Positions 6,305 to 16,943 of a stretch of 38,808 nucleotides of DNA are shown piece after piece. The DNA is from an uncultured Prevotellaceae bacterium (GTDB lineage: Bacteria; Bacteroidota; Bacteroidia; Bacteroidales; Bacteroidaceae): positions 1 through 38,808 of the forward strand of contig CADAKX010000028.1 in assembly GCA_902788605.1 (NCBI GenBank), given 5' to 3'. The notes below the pieces were generated by a model. It did not search any database. It saw nothing but the letters and a program-made list of their open reading frames with translations, and was not told the DNA's origin. Numbering within the stretch: position 1 is the first letter of the stretch; each line of letters begins with the position of its first letter. The translations under genes and the position numbers were made by a program.

Positions 6305-6344
6305 AAGTTATTGGTTTATATTTAGTTATTGGTTATTTACGCTT

Positions 6345-6377
6345 GCAAATATACGAACTTTCTGCGAAACTTCCAAG
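6345..6377 (-). promoter_or_regulatory. Promoter of the secreted protein gene
   Basis: On the minus strand TATATTTGC (6353 to 6345) and CTTGG (6377 to 6373) form the -7 and -33 elements, about 40 bases before the ATG at 6304. This promoter overlaps the -33 region of the divergent promoter at 6385-6417. Confidence 0.65.
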
Positions 6378-6384
6378 GAAAAAC

Positions 6385-6417
6385 TTTGGATTTTTGCTCT
6401 CTTCGTCGTATCTTTGC
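6385..6417 (+). promoter_or_regulatory. Promoter of the HELIH protein gene
   Basis: TTTGG at 6385-6389 and TATCTTTGC at 6409-6417, about 20 bases before the ATG at 6440. Back to back with the minus-strand promoter at 6345-6377. Confidence 0.65.
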
Positions 6418-6439
6418 AGCATCGATTAGTAAGACGCTG

Positions 6440-6754
6440 ATGAAACGGATATACGTGATGAAGAAACTGCCTTTGTGCAGAGGCTATTATGCCATCTGCC
6501 TGTTTGGCTTCGTTCTTTCTGTGCGCCCATTGTCGCCAATGGAGGTGAACCACGAGTTGATTCATGCTGCCCAACAGAAAGAGTTGCTGTATATCCCGTT
6601 CTTCTTGTGGTACGGCATAGAATGGCTGGTCTTGTTTTGCAAGTACAGAAATTGGGAGAAGGCTTATTTCCATATCCGTTTTGAAGAGGAGGCCTATCAT
6701 CATCAGGCTGACCTGAACTATCTGAAACACAGAAAACATTTTCATTATTCCTGA
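6440..6754 (+). CDS. Small membrane-associated protein with an HExxH motif
   Basis: A 104-residue protein; the ATG at 6440 is chosen because it follows the promoter, while longer upstream frames would start inside it. It has one hydrophobic segment near the N-terminus (about residues 13-25) and another after the motif (LLYIPFFLWYGIEWLVLF). Between them is NHELIHAAQQKELLYIPF, in which HELIH matches the HExxH zinc-binding signature, and further on FEEEAYHHQADLNYL could supply a third ligand. Similar small proteins with 'HE.IH..Q..ELLYIPF' occur in Bacteroidota as I recall, with no proven function. It may be a small zincin or a non-catalytic metal-binding membrane protein. Confidence 0.6.
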   Translation: MKRIYVMKKLPLCRGYYAICLFGFVLSVRPLSPMEVNHELIHAAQQKELLYIPFFLWYGIEWLVLFCKYRNWEKAYFHIRFEEEAYHHQADLNYLKHRKHFHYS

Positions 6755-6836
6755 TAGGGGGGAGGGATGATGAAAAATAACGCGCTTTTTATCGAGAAAA
6801 AGGGTGGAAAATGGTGAGAAAATCGAAATTTTTTTG

Positions 6837-6844
6837 TAACTTCG
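6837..6844 (+). promoter_or_regulatory. Probable -7 element for the 65-residue peptide gene
   Basis: TAACTTCG at 6837-6844, followed by CACC, resembles TAnnTTTG with one deviation and lies about 35 bases before the ATG at 6880. No strong -33 element is visible. Confidence 0.45.
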
Positions 6845-6879
6845 CACCCGAAATTATAAACCATAGGTAAAAAGACAAA

Positions 6880-7077
6880 ATGAAAAGGAATTATCAGAAG
6901 CCTGAGATTCAGGTAGTAACCATCAACCACAGTGTACAACTCTTAGCTGGAAGCGAAAAATACAACTACGGCCGAGTGACCAATGTCAAAGGCGGCATCT
7001 TTGAACTTGGCGGAGGCAGCAGCGAAAGCGGACGCTCACGCGGATGTGATGACGACTGGGACGAAGAAGACTGGTAA
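6880..7077 (+). CDS. 65-residue peptide with LLAGS motif and acidic C-terminus
   Basis: The sequence begins MKRNYQKPEIQVVTINHSVQ and continues with LLAGSEKYNYG, a Gly/Ser-rich middle (GGIFELGGGSSESGRSRG) and an acidic end (CDDDWDEEDW). Small Bacteroidales proteins built as K.Y.KPE..V....LLAGS plus a variable Gly/Asp-rich tail are common, and their role is unknown. The constant leader followed by a variable tail resembles precursor peptides, but no maturation enzyme or transporter lies nearby, so that is only a thought. The same AGGTAAAAAGAC motif precedes both this start and that of the large surface protein 36 bases downstream, suggesting one transcript. Confidence 0.6.
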   Translation: MKRNYQKPEIQVVTINHSVQLLAGSEKYNYGRVTNVKGGIFELGGGSSESGRSRGCDDDWDEEDW

Positions 7078-7135
7078 GAGTGATCAAGTACTAAAGGTAA
7101 AAAGACTGGATTAATGAAACAGACAACCAAAACAT

Positions 7136-10100
7136 TTGTCATTGCGAATGATAATGACGTTTGCCACAGCGGCGGCACAAATGACGATGACACAGAACAC
7201 ATCGGTGGTGATCAACAGCAGAAACATGGCAATATATGATGGAAGGACCATCACGGGTACAGTACCCCCAACCTCTTATGCGGGAAATCACGGGAACTTT
7301 ATCTCCCAGGGAGCCATTGTGGTGGACGGTATCGAGCTGAACCTGACCATCAAGGACTTTACGGCTGATTACTCAGAGCTTAACACGACAGCGGCGACGA
7401 AGGCATCGGGCATCTCGCTGCTGAACGGAGCGACGCTCCACCTGACGCTGCAGGGCACAAACACGCTGATAGGTGGTCGCGGTGGTGCCGGCATCGCTGT
7501 GCCAGACGGATGTACGCTGGAGATTACCGCTGCCAGCTCAGGCTCGCTGATTGCCACGGGCGGCGACGAGATGGGCGGTGGTGCCGGCATCGGCTCTATA
7601 GGCGACGACATGCATAGAACTCAGGTGGATAATATGGTTTTCCCTCAGGGTTGCGGCACCATCATTATCAATGGTGGTACAATCACGGCTAAGGGAGGCA
7701 CATGGTATATGGGTGTCGCTTTGGCAGAGAAAGCCAGCGGAGGTGCTGCGGGTATCGGCAGCAGTGAGAACAGTGGTTGTTGTTCAATGTCGGGGACTTG
7801 GGGCAGCACGACCTATCTCAACAACGTCACAGGCAGCATCACCATCAATGGTGGTAAGGTGACTGCCACAGGTGGCGCTCTTGCTGCGGGTATTGGCGGC
7901 GGCACCACGGGAACAGTGAAGGCCATTAGCATCAATGGTGGTACGGTGACTGCAACGAATGGAGGTGAAGAGGCTGCTGCCATCGGTACCGGCTGGAATG
8001 GTTTCACTTCAGGCAGCGGCACACTCACCTGTCCGCTCATTATCATTGAGAAAGGCACTATTCAGGCTAACGGCAACATCGGCTTCGGCAAGGCGGTTCG
8101 CGAAATCAATAATGTGGGCGAATCCTATGTGTTCATCGGCAGCAATGCCAACGTGACATGTACCGGCACCTACACCAGTACAAATATACCAGAGCCCTCT
8201 GCCGATAGTCATATCGTTATTCCAGATGGGGTTCGTGAATTCAAGGTCTATGACCCTGCCGGAAATAATAGCACATATAGTGTGAAGAGTAGTAATCAGT
8301 CTATATTAAGGCTGACTGCTCCTACAGGCTACCGATTGCAACTGGAAGGCAGTGTGTTGAATCTTATAGGTTCTTTTAAGGTATATGACGGAACTATCAT
8401 CAATGACCAAGTCTTAGCTCGTTTTAATAATACTAGTGGAAATTGCAATGCCGTGAGTGGTGGACAAAGTTTGATTTTGAAGGCCACGGGTTCTTCTACA
8501 GCAATAGGACAAAACAGAACCACCTGGAATTTCGACTTCACGGTAAGGGTGTTTAAGGCTGGTGAGACGAATACCATCAGCATCCAAACGTCTGACGGTG
8601 GCACGGTGACAAGCGATAAGAGTAGTGCCGAGTGTGGCGAGACTATCACGTTGACCGTTAAACCTAACACCGGCAAAATGATTGATGAAGTGTATTACAA
8701 CGACGGCAGCGACCACGTCATCACTCGTTCTGACAACGGCAAATATTGCTTCACTATGCCTGTGTGTGACGTGACAGTCCGCGCCCGCTTCAGCGATATA
8801 GGACAAGTGTCGTTCGACGGCAACGGTACAAGCACCAACCCGTACTTCATCAAGAATCTCAATGATATCAAGGCGCTGGCCAACGCTGTGAACAACGGCA
8901 ACGACTTCCAAGGCAAGTATTTCCGCCTCACCGCTAACATCAACTGCGGCGGTGGCAGTTCCGAGTCCACCAACTACACGCCCATCGGCGATTCCGGCCA
9001 TAGATTCAGAGGTATCTTCGACGGCAACGGTAAAACCATCCATGGTGTTCGCGTCTATAGGGACGGCAATACACAAGCTGACGGCTACGTGGGCATCTTT
9101 GGCAAGACAGGTGACGGCGCCTACATCCACGACCTCACTGTCAGCAATGCCTACTTCACCGGCTTCGATAATGTGGGTGGCATCGTAGGCTGCCACATGG
9201 GCGGAACCATCGACCGATGCATCGTCACTAGAGACGTATTTGTTGAAGCTCCTAAGCTTAACGGCGCCCAGTTTCACGGCGGCATAGCGGGCACTGCAGG
9301 CAGTGGCACTACCGTGAGCAACTGCGTCAGTTCCGCCTCCGTCTATACAGGATTCAACACAGAAAAACAGCTCTACTACGGCGGCATCGTAGGTGCCAAC
9401 AGCGGTACCGTTAGCGGCTGTCTGGCTGATAAAGTCAAAGTGTCCAAAATCACTGATAGTTACTATGGCAATAGCTACGGAGCCATCTGCGGTGCGAACA
9501 GAAAAACCAATAGTACCGGCATCACTATCGGTAACTACTACCACGCCTGTATTGTGGGTAGTTACACAGACGTCACTGGCATCGGCGTGTGCGGAACTGA
9601 TGTTGACGGAGCCCAGCCCATCTATCAGGTGACTCTCAGCGAGGGTATCACCGCCAGCGATGCCAATTACATCAACTCCCTGCTGCCAGGCAAAGCATAC
9701 TACGTCGACGGAGCCACCGTCATCCTCGGCCAGGACCGCGAAGGCTACACCGCTTCCTACGTGACCAAGCCCGCCCAGACCATCACTGATGGCACGTTCA
9801 TCATGCCTGCCGCCGACGTTGAAGTCTCGGCCACATGGCAGGAGAACATACTGCAACTGACTGATGGTTCTGACAACGTCAATGGCATCGAGACTGCTGT
9901 GGCAAGCGGCAAAACCTATTTTGTGACACTACAGGACCGCACACTCTACAAGGATGGCGACTGGAATACCCTTGTGTTGCCGTTTGATGTGAGCGTCGAC
10001 AGCAAGCCGCTGGGTGGCGATGGCGTAAAGGCTATGGTGCTCGATGGCGATAAATCCCAACTCGACGGCACCACGCTGACGCTGAACTTCGTCGATGCAC

Positions 10101-10594
10101 CAGCTACGATTCCTGCCGGCACGCCGTTCATCATCAAGTGGAAAGAAGGCACGGACCTCACCAGCCCTGTGTTCTCTTGTGTGTCCATTAGTAATGCCAA
10201 CAACGACGTGAACTTTACGGGTGGCGCATTCAAGGGCACCTACGCCAGAAAAGAATGGAATGAGGAAACACCGAGCATCCTGTTCCTGGGCGAGAAGAAC
10301 CAGCTGAACTGGCCATTGGCAGGAGCTCACCTCAATGCCTTCCGTGCGTTCTTCGAACTGACAGATGCCAATGCCAAGGCTCGCGAGTTCGTGATGAACT
10401 TCGAAGAAGGCTCCGAGGAAACTATTATTAGTCCCGCAGAACTAACAGTCGACGGCCGAAGGGGAAGTCAAATTGCGGAAAGAGCAGAAATTTTGGCTGA
10501 CGCCTGGTACACCGTAAACGGTGTGAAGCTGAATTCTCAGCCTAGCGCAAAAGGAATCTATATAAAAAGAGGTAAAAAGGTGGTGATAAAGTGA
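7136..10594 (+). CDS. Large GLUG-repeat surface protein, signal peptide out of frame
   Basis: An exported beta-helical or adhesin-like protein of about 1150 residues. In order: an N-terminal third with glycine-rich repeats (GSITINGGKVTATGGALAAG, ISINGGTVTATNGG), resembling the carbohydrate-binding-like repeats of Bacteroides surface proteins; a Listeria-type InlB B-repeat-like module (about residues 475-555, SIQTSDGGTVTSDKSSAECG); GLUG motifs at about 620-780 (VGGIVGCHMGGTIDRCIV, YYGGIVGANSGTVSGCLA); and a C-terminal domain ending WYTVNGVKL...GIYIKRGKKVVIK, typical of secreted Prevotella proteins. The open frame starts at a TTG (7136) or ATG (7148). The ATG at 7114 opens MKQTTKTFVIA in another frame; removing one base near 7147 would fuse it to MIMTFATAAAQ and rebuild a normal signal peptide. 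Confidence 0.75.
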   Translation: MSLRMIMTFATAAAQMTMTQNTSVVINSRNMAIYDGRTITGTVPPTSYAGNHGNFISQGAIVVDGIELNLTIKDFTADYSELNTTAATKASGISLLNGATLHLTLQGTNTLIGGRGGAGIAVPDGCTLEITAASSGSLIATGGDEMGGGAGIGSIGDDMHRTQVDNMVFPQGCGTIIINGGTITAKGGTWYMGVALAEKASGGAAGIGSSENSGCCSMSGTWGSTTYLNNVTGSITINGGKVTATGGALAAGIGGGTTGTVKAISINGGTVTATNGGEEAAAIGTGWNGFTSGSGTLTCPLIIIEKGTIQANGNIGFGKAVREINNVGESYVFIGSNANVTCTGTYTSTNIPEPSADSHIVIPDGVREFKVYDPAGNNSTYSVKSSNQSILRLTAPTGYRLQLEGSVLNLIGSFKVYDGTIINDQVLARFNNTSGNCNAVSGGQSLILKATGSSTAIGQNRTTWNFDFTVRVFKAGETNTISIQTSDGGTVTSDKSSAECGETITLTVKPNTGKMIDEVYYNDGSDHVITRSDNGKYCFTMPVCDVTVRARFSDIGQVSFDGNGTSTNPYFIKNLNDIKALANAVNNGNDFQGKYFRLTANINCGGGSSESTNYTPIGDSGHRFRGIFDGNGKTIHGVRVYRDGNTQADGYVGIFGKTGDGAYIHDLTVSNAYFTGFDNVGGIVGCHMGGTIDRCIVTRDVFVEAPKLNGAQFHGGIAGTAGSGTTVSNCVSSASVYTGFNTEKQLYYGGIVGANSGTVSGCLADKVKVSKITDSYYGNSYGAICGANRKTNSTGITIGNYYHACIVGSYTDVTGIGVCGTDVDGAQPIYQVTLSEGITASDANYINSLLPGKAYYVDGATVILGQDREGYTASYVTKPAQTITDGTFIMPAADVEVSATWQENILQLTDGSDNVNGIETAVASGKTYFVTLQDRTLYKDGDWNTLVLPFDVSVDSKPLGGDGVKAMVLDGDKSQLDGTTLTLNFVDAPATIPAGTPFIIKWKEGTDLTSPVFSCVSISNANNDVNFTGGAFKGTYARKEWNEETPSILFLGEKNQLNWPLAGAHLNAFRAFFELTDANAKAREFVMNFEEGSEETIISPAELTVDGRRGSQIAERAEILADAWYTVNGVKLNSQPSAKGIYIKRGKKVVIK

Positions 10595-10718
10595 GAAAAA
10601 AGCTCAAAAATGGCGTCTGAGGGTTTAAAAATCGTTCGAAAAGGTCGGAAAATCGATAACCCGATGATTTTTGAACCTATTATAATGAATATTGAACATG
10701 ATTATCGAATGAATGTCA

Positions 10719-10810
10719 TACCTTTGCAATCACAAAGCGATTATCATGGTTAAGGTTTATAGTTGATTAATTATTAAGAAAAATGGCCCGCTGTGAAGCG
10801 TGCCATTTTT
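10719..10810 (+). ncRNA. Candidate short transcript between convergent genes
   Basis: TACCTTTGCA at 10719-10728 is a perfect -7 element, with TTG at 10692 as a loose upstream match. A transcript from about 10733 would run into the terminator hairpin at 10779-10810, giving roughly 78 bases with no meaningful reading frame. It carries TCATGGTTAAGGTTTA near its 5' end, similar to a stretch near the start of the candidate RNA at 30121. It could equally be an inert promoter-like sequence. Confidence 0.35.
10779..10810. terminator. Bidirectional terminator
   Basis: AAAAATGGC (10779-10787) pairs with GCCATTTTT (10802-10810). The A and T tracts at both ends allow it to work in either direction. It separates the surface protein gene (plus strand) from the MFS transporter gene (minus strand). 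Confidence 0.75.
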
Positions 10811-10832
10811 CATTTCTTATTATTCCTTATTT

Positions 10833-12452
10833 TTATTTGATATTGGGCTCTTCCAGTCCGAGACCCTTCTTCTTGTCAACCACCTTGAGGAGCAGACCAA
10901 GAACGAGGGCTGCAACACCCAGAGAGGCCAGCATGATGAGAGGCCAGGTGTAGTCGTACTGGGTGGGGTCGGTGACACCAGGATTGGTCTTGTCGAGCAC
11001 CTTGCCGATGAGCAGGGGGAACAGCCACAGACCAATGTTCTGAATCCAGAAAATCAGGGCGTAGGCCGAACCGATGATCTTGGCGTCAACGAGCTTGGGG
11101 ACGCTGGGCCACAGCGAAGCGGGTACCAGTGAGAACGAGGCACCAAGCACGAGGATGGTGGCATAGGCCACGATGACGCCGCCAACGGTGCTGCCATTGA
11201 ACAGGGGCAGAACGAAGGCGAAGGTGAGGTGGCAGGCAATCAGCAGCAACGAGCCCAGAACGAGCATCGAGGCGGCCTTACCCTTGTGGTCGACATAGCT
11301 GCCCAGGATGGGGGTGATGAGTACGGCCAGCAGGGGGAACACGGCAAAGATTGACTCGGCCGACTGGCGCATGTAACCCATATAACAATAGGTGATGAGC
11401 GAGAGGATAGAGAGGGTCAGCAGGGTGTACTTGCTGTTGGCCTTCTTCTGGAAATTGCTGGCAAAGCCAAAGCCGGCCACGAGCAGCATGATGATATACT
11501 GGACGATGGTGACGTCGGGCTGGGCCCAGAAAGAGTCGGCAGCGGGAGCCTCGAGGGTGAGGTTGCACTGGAGCATGTTGACAGCATATTTCTGGAAGGG
11601 GAAGATGGCGCTATAGTAGAGTACGCAGAGCAGGGCCACAAGCCAGAAACCACTCGAGGTGAGAATCTGACCGAGGTCTGACACCTTGAAGGGGTCGTCC
11701 TTCTCTTCTGCCTCACCGGTCTGGGCGTCGAGCTTCTTGTCCATCACGAAATAGACGATAGTCATGATGAGGGCGATGCACAGCAATACCACGCCGAAAG
11801 CTACTGAACGGCTGACGCTGATGGTGCCTCCCAGGCGGGCAAAGAAGGGTGAGAAAATCATACAGGTGGCCACACCCAGACGAGCCAGAGCCATCTCGGA
11901 ACCCATGGCCAGAGCCATCTCGCGACCCTTGAACCACTTGACGATACCACGACTGACGGTGATGCCGGCCATCTCGCAGCCACAACCGAAGATCATGAAG
12001 CCGCAGGCAGCAAACTTGGCCGAGGCGGGCATACCCTCATAGAAGGGCGAAACGCCGAGCTCGTCGAACACGGGGATGTAGTTGAGGTTGTTGGTGAACC
12101 AGGCTTCCAGACCTGTGCCAATGAAGGCATCGGTGACGGCATACCACTTGATGACGGCACCCACGAGCATCACTACGGCAGAGAGGACGGCGGTGAAGCG
12201 TACGCCCATCTTGTCGAGGATGATACCTGCGAAGATCAGGAAGAAGGCAAACACATTGAGGAATACCTCGGAGCCCTGCATGGTGCCGAAAGCACTTGAG
12301 TCCCATCCGCGCTCAGAGAGCATCAGGTCCTTGATGGGCGAGAGGATGTCCATGAAAATGTAGCTGCAGAACATGGCCAGGGCCAAGAGCAGCAGCGCGG
12401 TCCACCGCATGGCGGCAGAATCGCGAAGTGTCTTTTGAATTGCTTGTGACAT
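10833..12452 (-). CDS. MFS transporter, MFSD1-like
   Basis: A 539-residue inner-membrane protein with about 12 hydrophobic helices and a charged central cytoplasmic loop (KKLDAQTGEAEEKDDPFKVS). Conserved major-facilitator features include the loop after helix 2 (LDKMGVRF) and the equivalent in the second half (YVDHKGK). Length and the SRGIVKWFKGREMALAMG element resemble the MFSD1-type branch found in Bacteroidota. Eukaryotic MFSD1 exports dipeptides from lysosomes; the substrate of the bacterial proteins is not established. It starts about 50 bases after the trmD stop on the same strand with no terminator between, so co-transcription with trmD and the patatin gene is likely. Confidence 0.85.
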   Translation of the reverse strand: MSQAIQKTLRDSAAMRWTALLLLALAMFCSYIFMDILSPIKDLMLSERGWDSSAFGTMQGSEVFLNVFAFFLIFAGIILDKMGVRFTAVLSAVVMLVGAVIKWYAVTDAFIGTGLEAWFTNNLNYIPVFDELGVSPFYEGMPASAKFAACGFMIFGCGCEMAGITVSRGIVKWFKGREMALAMGSEMALARLGVATCMIFSPFFARLGGTISVSRSVAFGVVLLCIALIMTIVYFVMDKKLDAQTGEAEEKDDPFKVSDLGQILTSSGFWLVALLCVLYYSAIFPFQKYAVNMLQCNLTLEAPAADSFWAQPDVTIVQYIIMLLVAGFGFASNFQKKANSKYTLLTLSILSLITYCYMGYMRQSAESIFAVFPLLAVLITPILGSYVDHKGKAASMLVLGSLLLIACHLTFAFVLPLFNGSTVGGVIVAYATILVLGASFSLVPASLWPSVPKLVDAKIIGSAYALIFWIQNIGLWLFPLLIGKVLDKTNPGVTDPTQYDYTWPLIMLASLGVAALVLGLLLKVVDKKKGLGLEEPNIK

Positions 12453-12501
12453 TGTTGTTTAATGGTTTATATTTGTTTTCTATGTTTTCTCGTCGAGAGG
12501 G

Positions 12502-13182
12502 TTATTTCTCGCCCAGAAGGTCTGGACGCAAACGGCGCGTGCGCTCCATGGCCTGCTCCAACTCCCAGTTGCGAATCTTGGCCTCGTTGCCACTCAGCAG
12601 GATATCGGGCACCTTCCAGCCCTTGTAGTCGGCAGGGCGGGTGTAGATGGGGGCTGCCAGAATATCGTCCTGGAAACAGTCGGAGAGGGCACTCTGCTCG
12701 TCGCCAATGACGCCTGGTACCACACGCACCACGGCGTCGGCAATCATCGCTGCCACCAACTCGCCACCAGTGAGCACGAAGTCACCAATGGAGATCTCGC
12801 GAGTGATGAGGTGGTCGCGAACACGCTGGTCGATACCTTTATAGTGGCCTGCCAGGATGATGAGGTTGCCCTTGAGCGAGAGTTCGTTGGCGATATGCTG
12901 GTCGAAGCGCTCACCATCGGGCGAGGTGAAGATCACCTCGTCGTAGTCGCGCTCGGCTTTCAGGGCTGTGATGCATCGATCGATGGGTTCGCATTGCATC
13001 ACCATGCCGGCACTACCGCCATAGGGATAGTCGTCCACGCGGCGCCATTTGTCCAATGTGTAGTCGCGTAGGTTGTGCAAACGAATCTCGGCCAGGCCTT
13101 TCTTCTCGGCACGGGCCAGGATGCTTTCGTGAACAAAGCCCTCGAGCATCTCGGGCAATACTGTGATGATGTCTATTCTCAT
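12502..13182 (-). CDS. trmD: tRNA (guanine-N1)-methyltransferase TrmD
   Basis: A 226-residue SPOUT-class methyltransferase that makes m1G37 next to the anticodon of tRNAs reading CNN codons, preventing +1 frameshifting. The start [13 protein letters not shown] at 13182 is the canonical one; the open frame extends further upstream but overlaps the patatin gene. Visible family motifs are [12 protein letters not shown], the trefoil-knot SAM site around [13 protein letters not shown] and [18 protein letters not shown], and the catalytic-region [12 protein letters not shown] followed by [19 protein letters not shown]. In Bacteroidota it commonly stands outside the rimM-rplS context, as here. It lies 10 bases after the patatin-like gene. 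Confidence 0.97.
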   Translation of the reverse strand: MRIDIITVLPEMLEGFVHESILARAEKKGLAEIRLHNLRDYTLDKWRRVDDYPYGGSAGMVMQCEPIDRCITALKAERDYDEVIFTSPDGERFDQHIANELSLKGNLIILAGHYKGIDQRVRDHLITREISIGDFVLTGGELVAAMIADAVVRVVPGVIGDEQSALSDCFQDDILAAPIYTRPADYKGWKVPDILLSGNEAKIRNWELEQAMERTRRLRPDLLGEK

Positions 13183-13192
13183 TTTCTTAGAT

Positions 13193-14044
13193 TTACTGTT
13201 CGTTGTAAAAACGGATGATGTCGGCAATGCGGCGCTCGCCCTCCTCGCGGCCCATATCATAGACACGCTGCATCTCGTCGGGATTGTGGGAGATATGGCC
13301 GATGGGCAGGTGCTCCTTGGGACGGATGACCAGACAGCGACCTTCGCGCTCGGCCTCGCTGACGTAGTCCAACTGTCGATTGTACATCAGATGGCGCTGG
13401 TCGAGGGCTTCAATCATCTTGGGATATTTGCGCAATGACAGGCGGAGTAGGGGCATCAGTTTGTTGTGCTCCTTCTGATAACCCTCGGGCTGGGTGAGGA
13501 TGACCACGTTTCTGTCGTAGCCAATGCTTTCGAAATACGCCAGGGGAATGGAGTCGGCCACGCCACCATCGAGCAGCTTATAGCCCTCAAGGTCGATGAC
13601 GCGCGACACCAGAGGCATCGAGGCAGAGGCGCGAATCCAGTCATAGGTGGTGTCGCTGGCCTGCTCCAGGTGCTTATAGACAGCCTTGCCCGTTTCCACA
13701 TCGGTACAGACGGCATAGAACTGCATGGGGTTGGCGTTGAAGGCCTCGTTGTCGAAAACATCCAGTTGGCGAGGCATCGTGTGATAGGCAAACTGGGCGT
13801 TGAAATAATCGCCTGTGGTCAGGAGCGAACGAATGCCGCTATAGCGCGGATCGTGGGCATAGGCCTTGTTGTAGCGGATGGCACGGCCCGCCTGCCGACT
13901 CTTATAATTACATCCGAAGGCTGCTCCTGCCGACACGCCAATGAGTCCGTCGGGCCACACATCGTGAGCCATCATCACGTCGATGATGCCTGAGGTGAAT
14001 AGCCCTCGAAAGGCGCCGCCTTCTAATACCAATCCGCGTTTCAT
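13193..14044 (-). CDS. Patatin-like phospholipase family protein
   Basis: A 283-residue cytoplasmic serine hydrolase. The oxyanion-hole motif GGAFRG is at residues 9-14, the nucleophile elbow GVSAG has Ser38, and the DGG motif carries catalytic Asp159, so the Ser-Asp dyad is complete. Length and layout resemble the RssA/YjjU-like bacterial patatin group, which hydrolyses acyl esters or lysophospholipids; the physiological substrate is not predictable. No signal peptide. First gene of a probable operon with trmD and the MFS transporter, read from the promoter at 14071-14079. Confidence 0.9.
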   Translation of the reverse strand: MKRGLVLEGGAFRGLFTSGIIDVMMAHDVWPDGLIGVSAGAAFGCNYKSRQAGRAIRYNKAYAHDPRYSGIRSLLTTGDYFNAQFAYHTMPRQLDVFDNEAFNANPMQFYAVCTDVETGKAVYKHLEQASDTTYDWIRASASMPLVSRVIDLEGYKLLDGGVADSIPLAYFESIGYDRNVVILTQPEGYQKEHNKLMPLLRLSLRKYPKMIEALDQRHLMYNRQLDYVSEAEREGRCLVIRPKEHLPIGHISHNPDEMQRVYDMGREEGERRIADIIRFYNEQ

Positions 14045-14070
14045 TACCTATTTTAATTAGTTTTTGACGT

Positions 14071-14079
14071 GCAAAAGTA
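14071..14079 (-). promoter_or_regulatory. Promoter of the patatin-trmD-MFS unit
   Basis: TACTTTTGC on the minus strand, 27 bases before the ATG at 14044. It is divergent from the ligA promoter at 14145. Confidence 0.6.
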
Positions 14080-14144
14080 GTGTTTTTTTTTAAATTATGC
14101 AAACAATATTCTATGGAAGTTGAAGATTTTCAGTTTTTTATTTG

Positions 14145-14152
14145 TAATTTTG
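14145..14152 (+). promoter_or_regulatory. Promoter of ligA
   Basis: TAATTTTG followed by CA, 21 bases before the ATG at 14174; the expected start leaves a leader of about 15 bases. Confidence 0.6.
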
Positions 14153-14161
14153 CAAGCGTAA

Positions 14162-16839
<2,678 letters not shown>

Positions 16840-16844
16840 AGTTT

Positions 16845-16882
16845 AACACCGATTAACTCGATTTTAATCGGTGTTCTTTTTT
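16845..16882 (+). terminator. Intrinsic terminator after the ligA operon
   Basis: AACACCGATT (16845-16854) pairs with AATCGGTGTT (16866-16875), followed by CTTTTTT. Confidence 0.85.
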
Positions 16883-16902
16883 CTCATTTCATTATTTTTT
16901 CG

Positions 16903-16910
16903 TACCTTTG
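16903..16910 (+). promoter_or_regulatory. Promoter of valS and the following genes
   Basis: TACCTTTG followed by CA; the predicted transcription start is near 16917, which places the true valS start at the ATG at 16944. An in-frame ATG at 16908 lies inside the promoter and cannot be used. Confidence 0.7.
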
Positions 16911-16943
16911 CATGCTGAAAAGAGAAAGCATTATAAATTTTGT

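Noticed and set aside
8414-9856. 480-codon open frame on the minus strand inside the GLUG protein gene
   Set aside because: Mirror of the repetitive Gly/Asp/Thr-rich coding sequence; composition is Ala/Val/Asp repeats with no domain.
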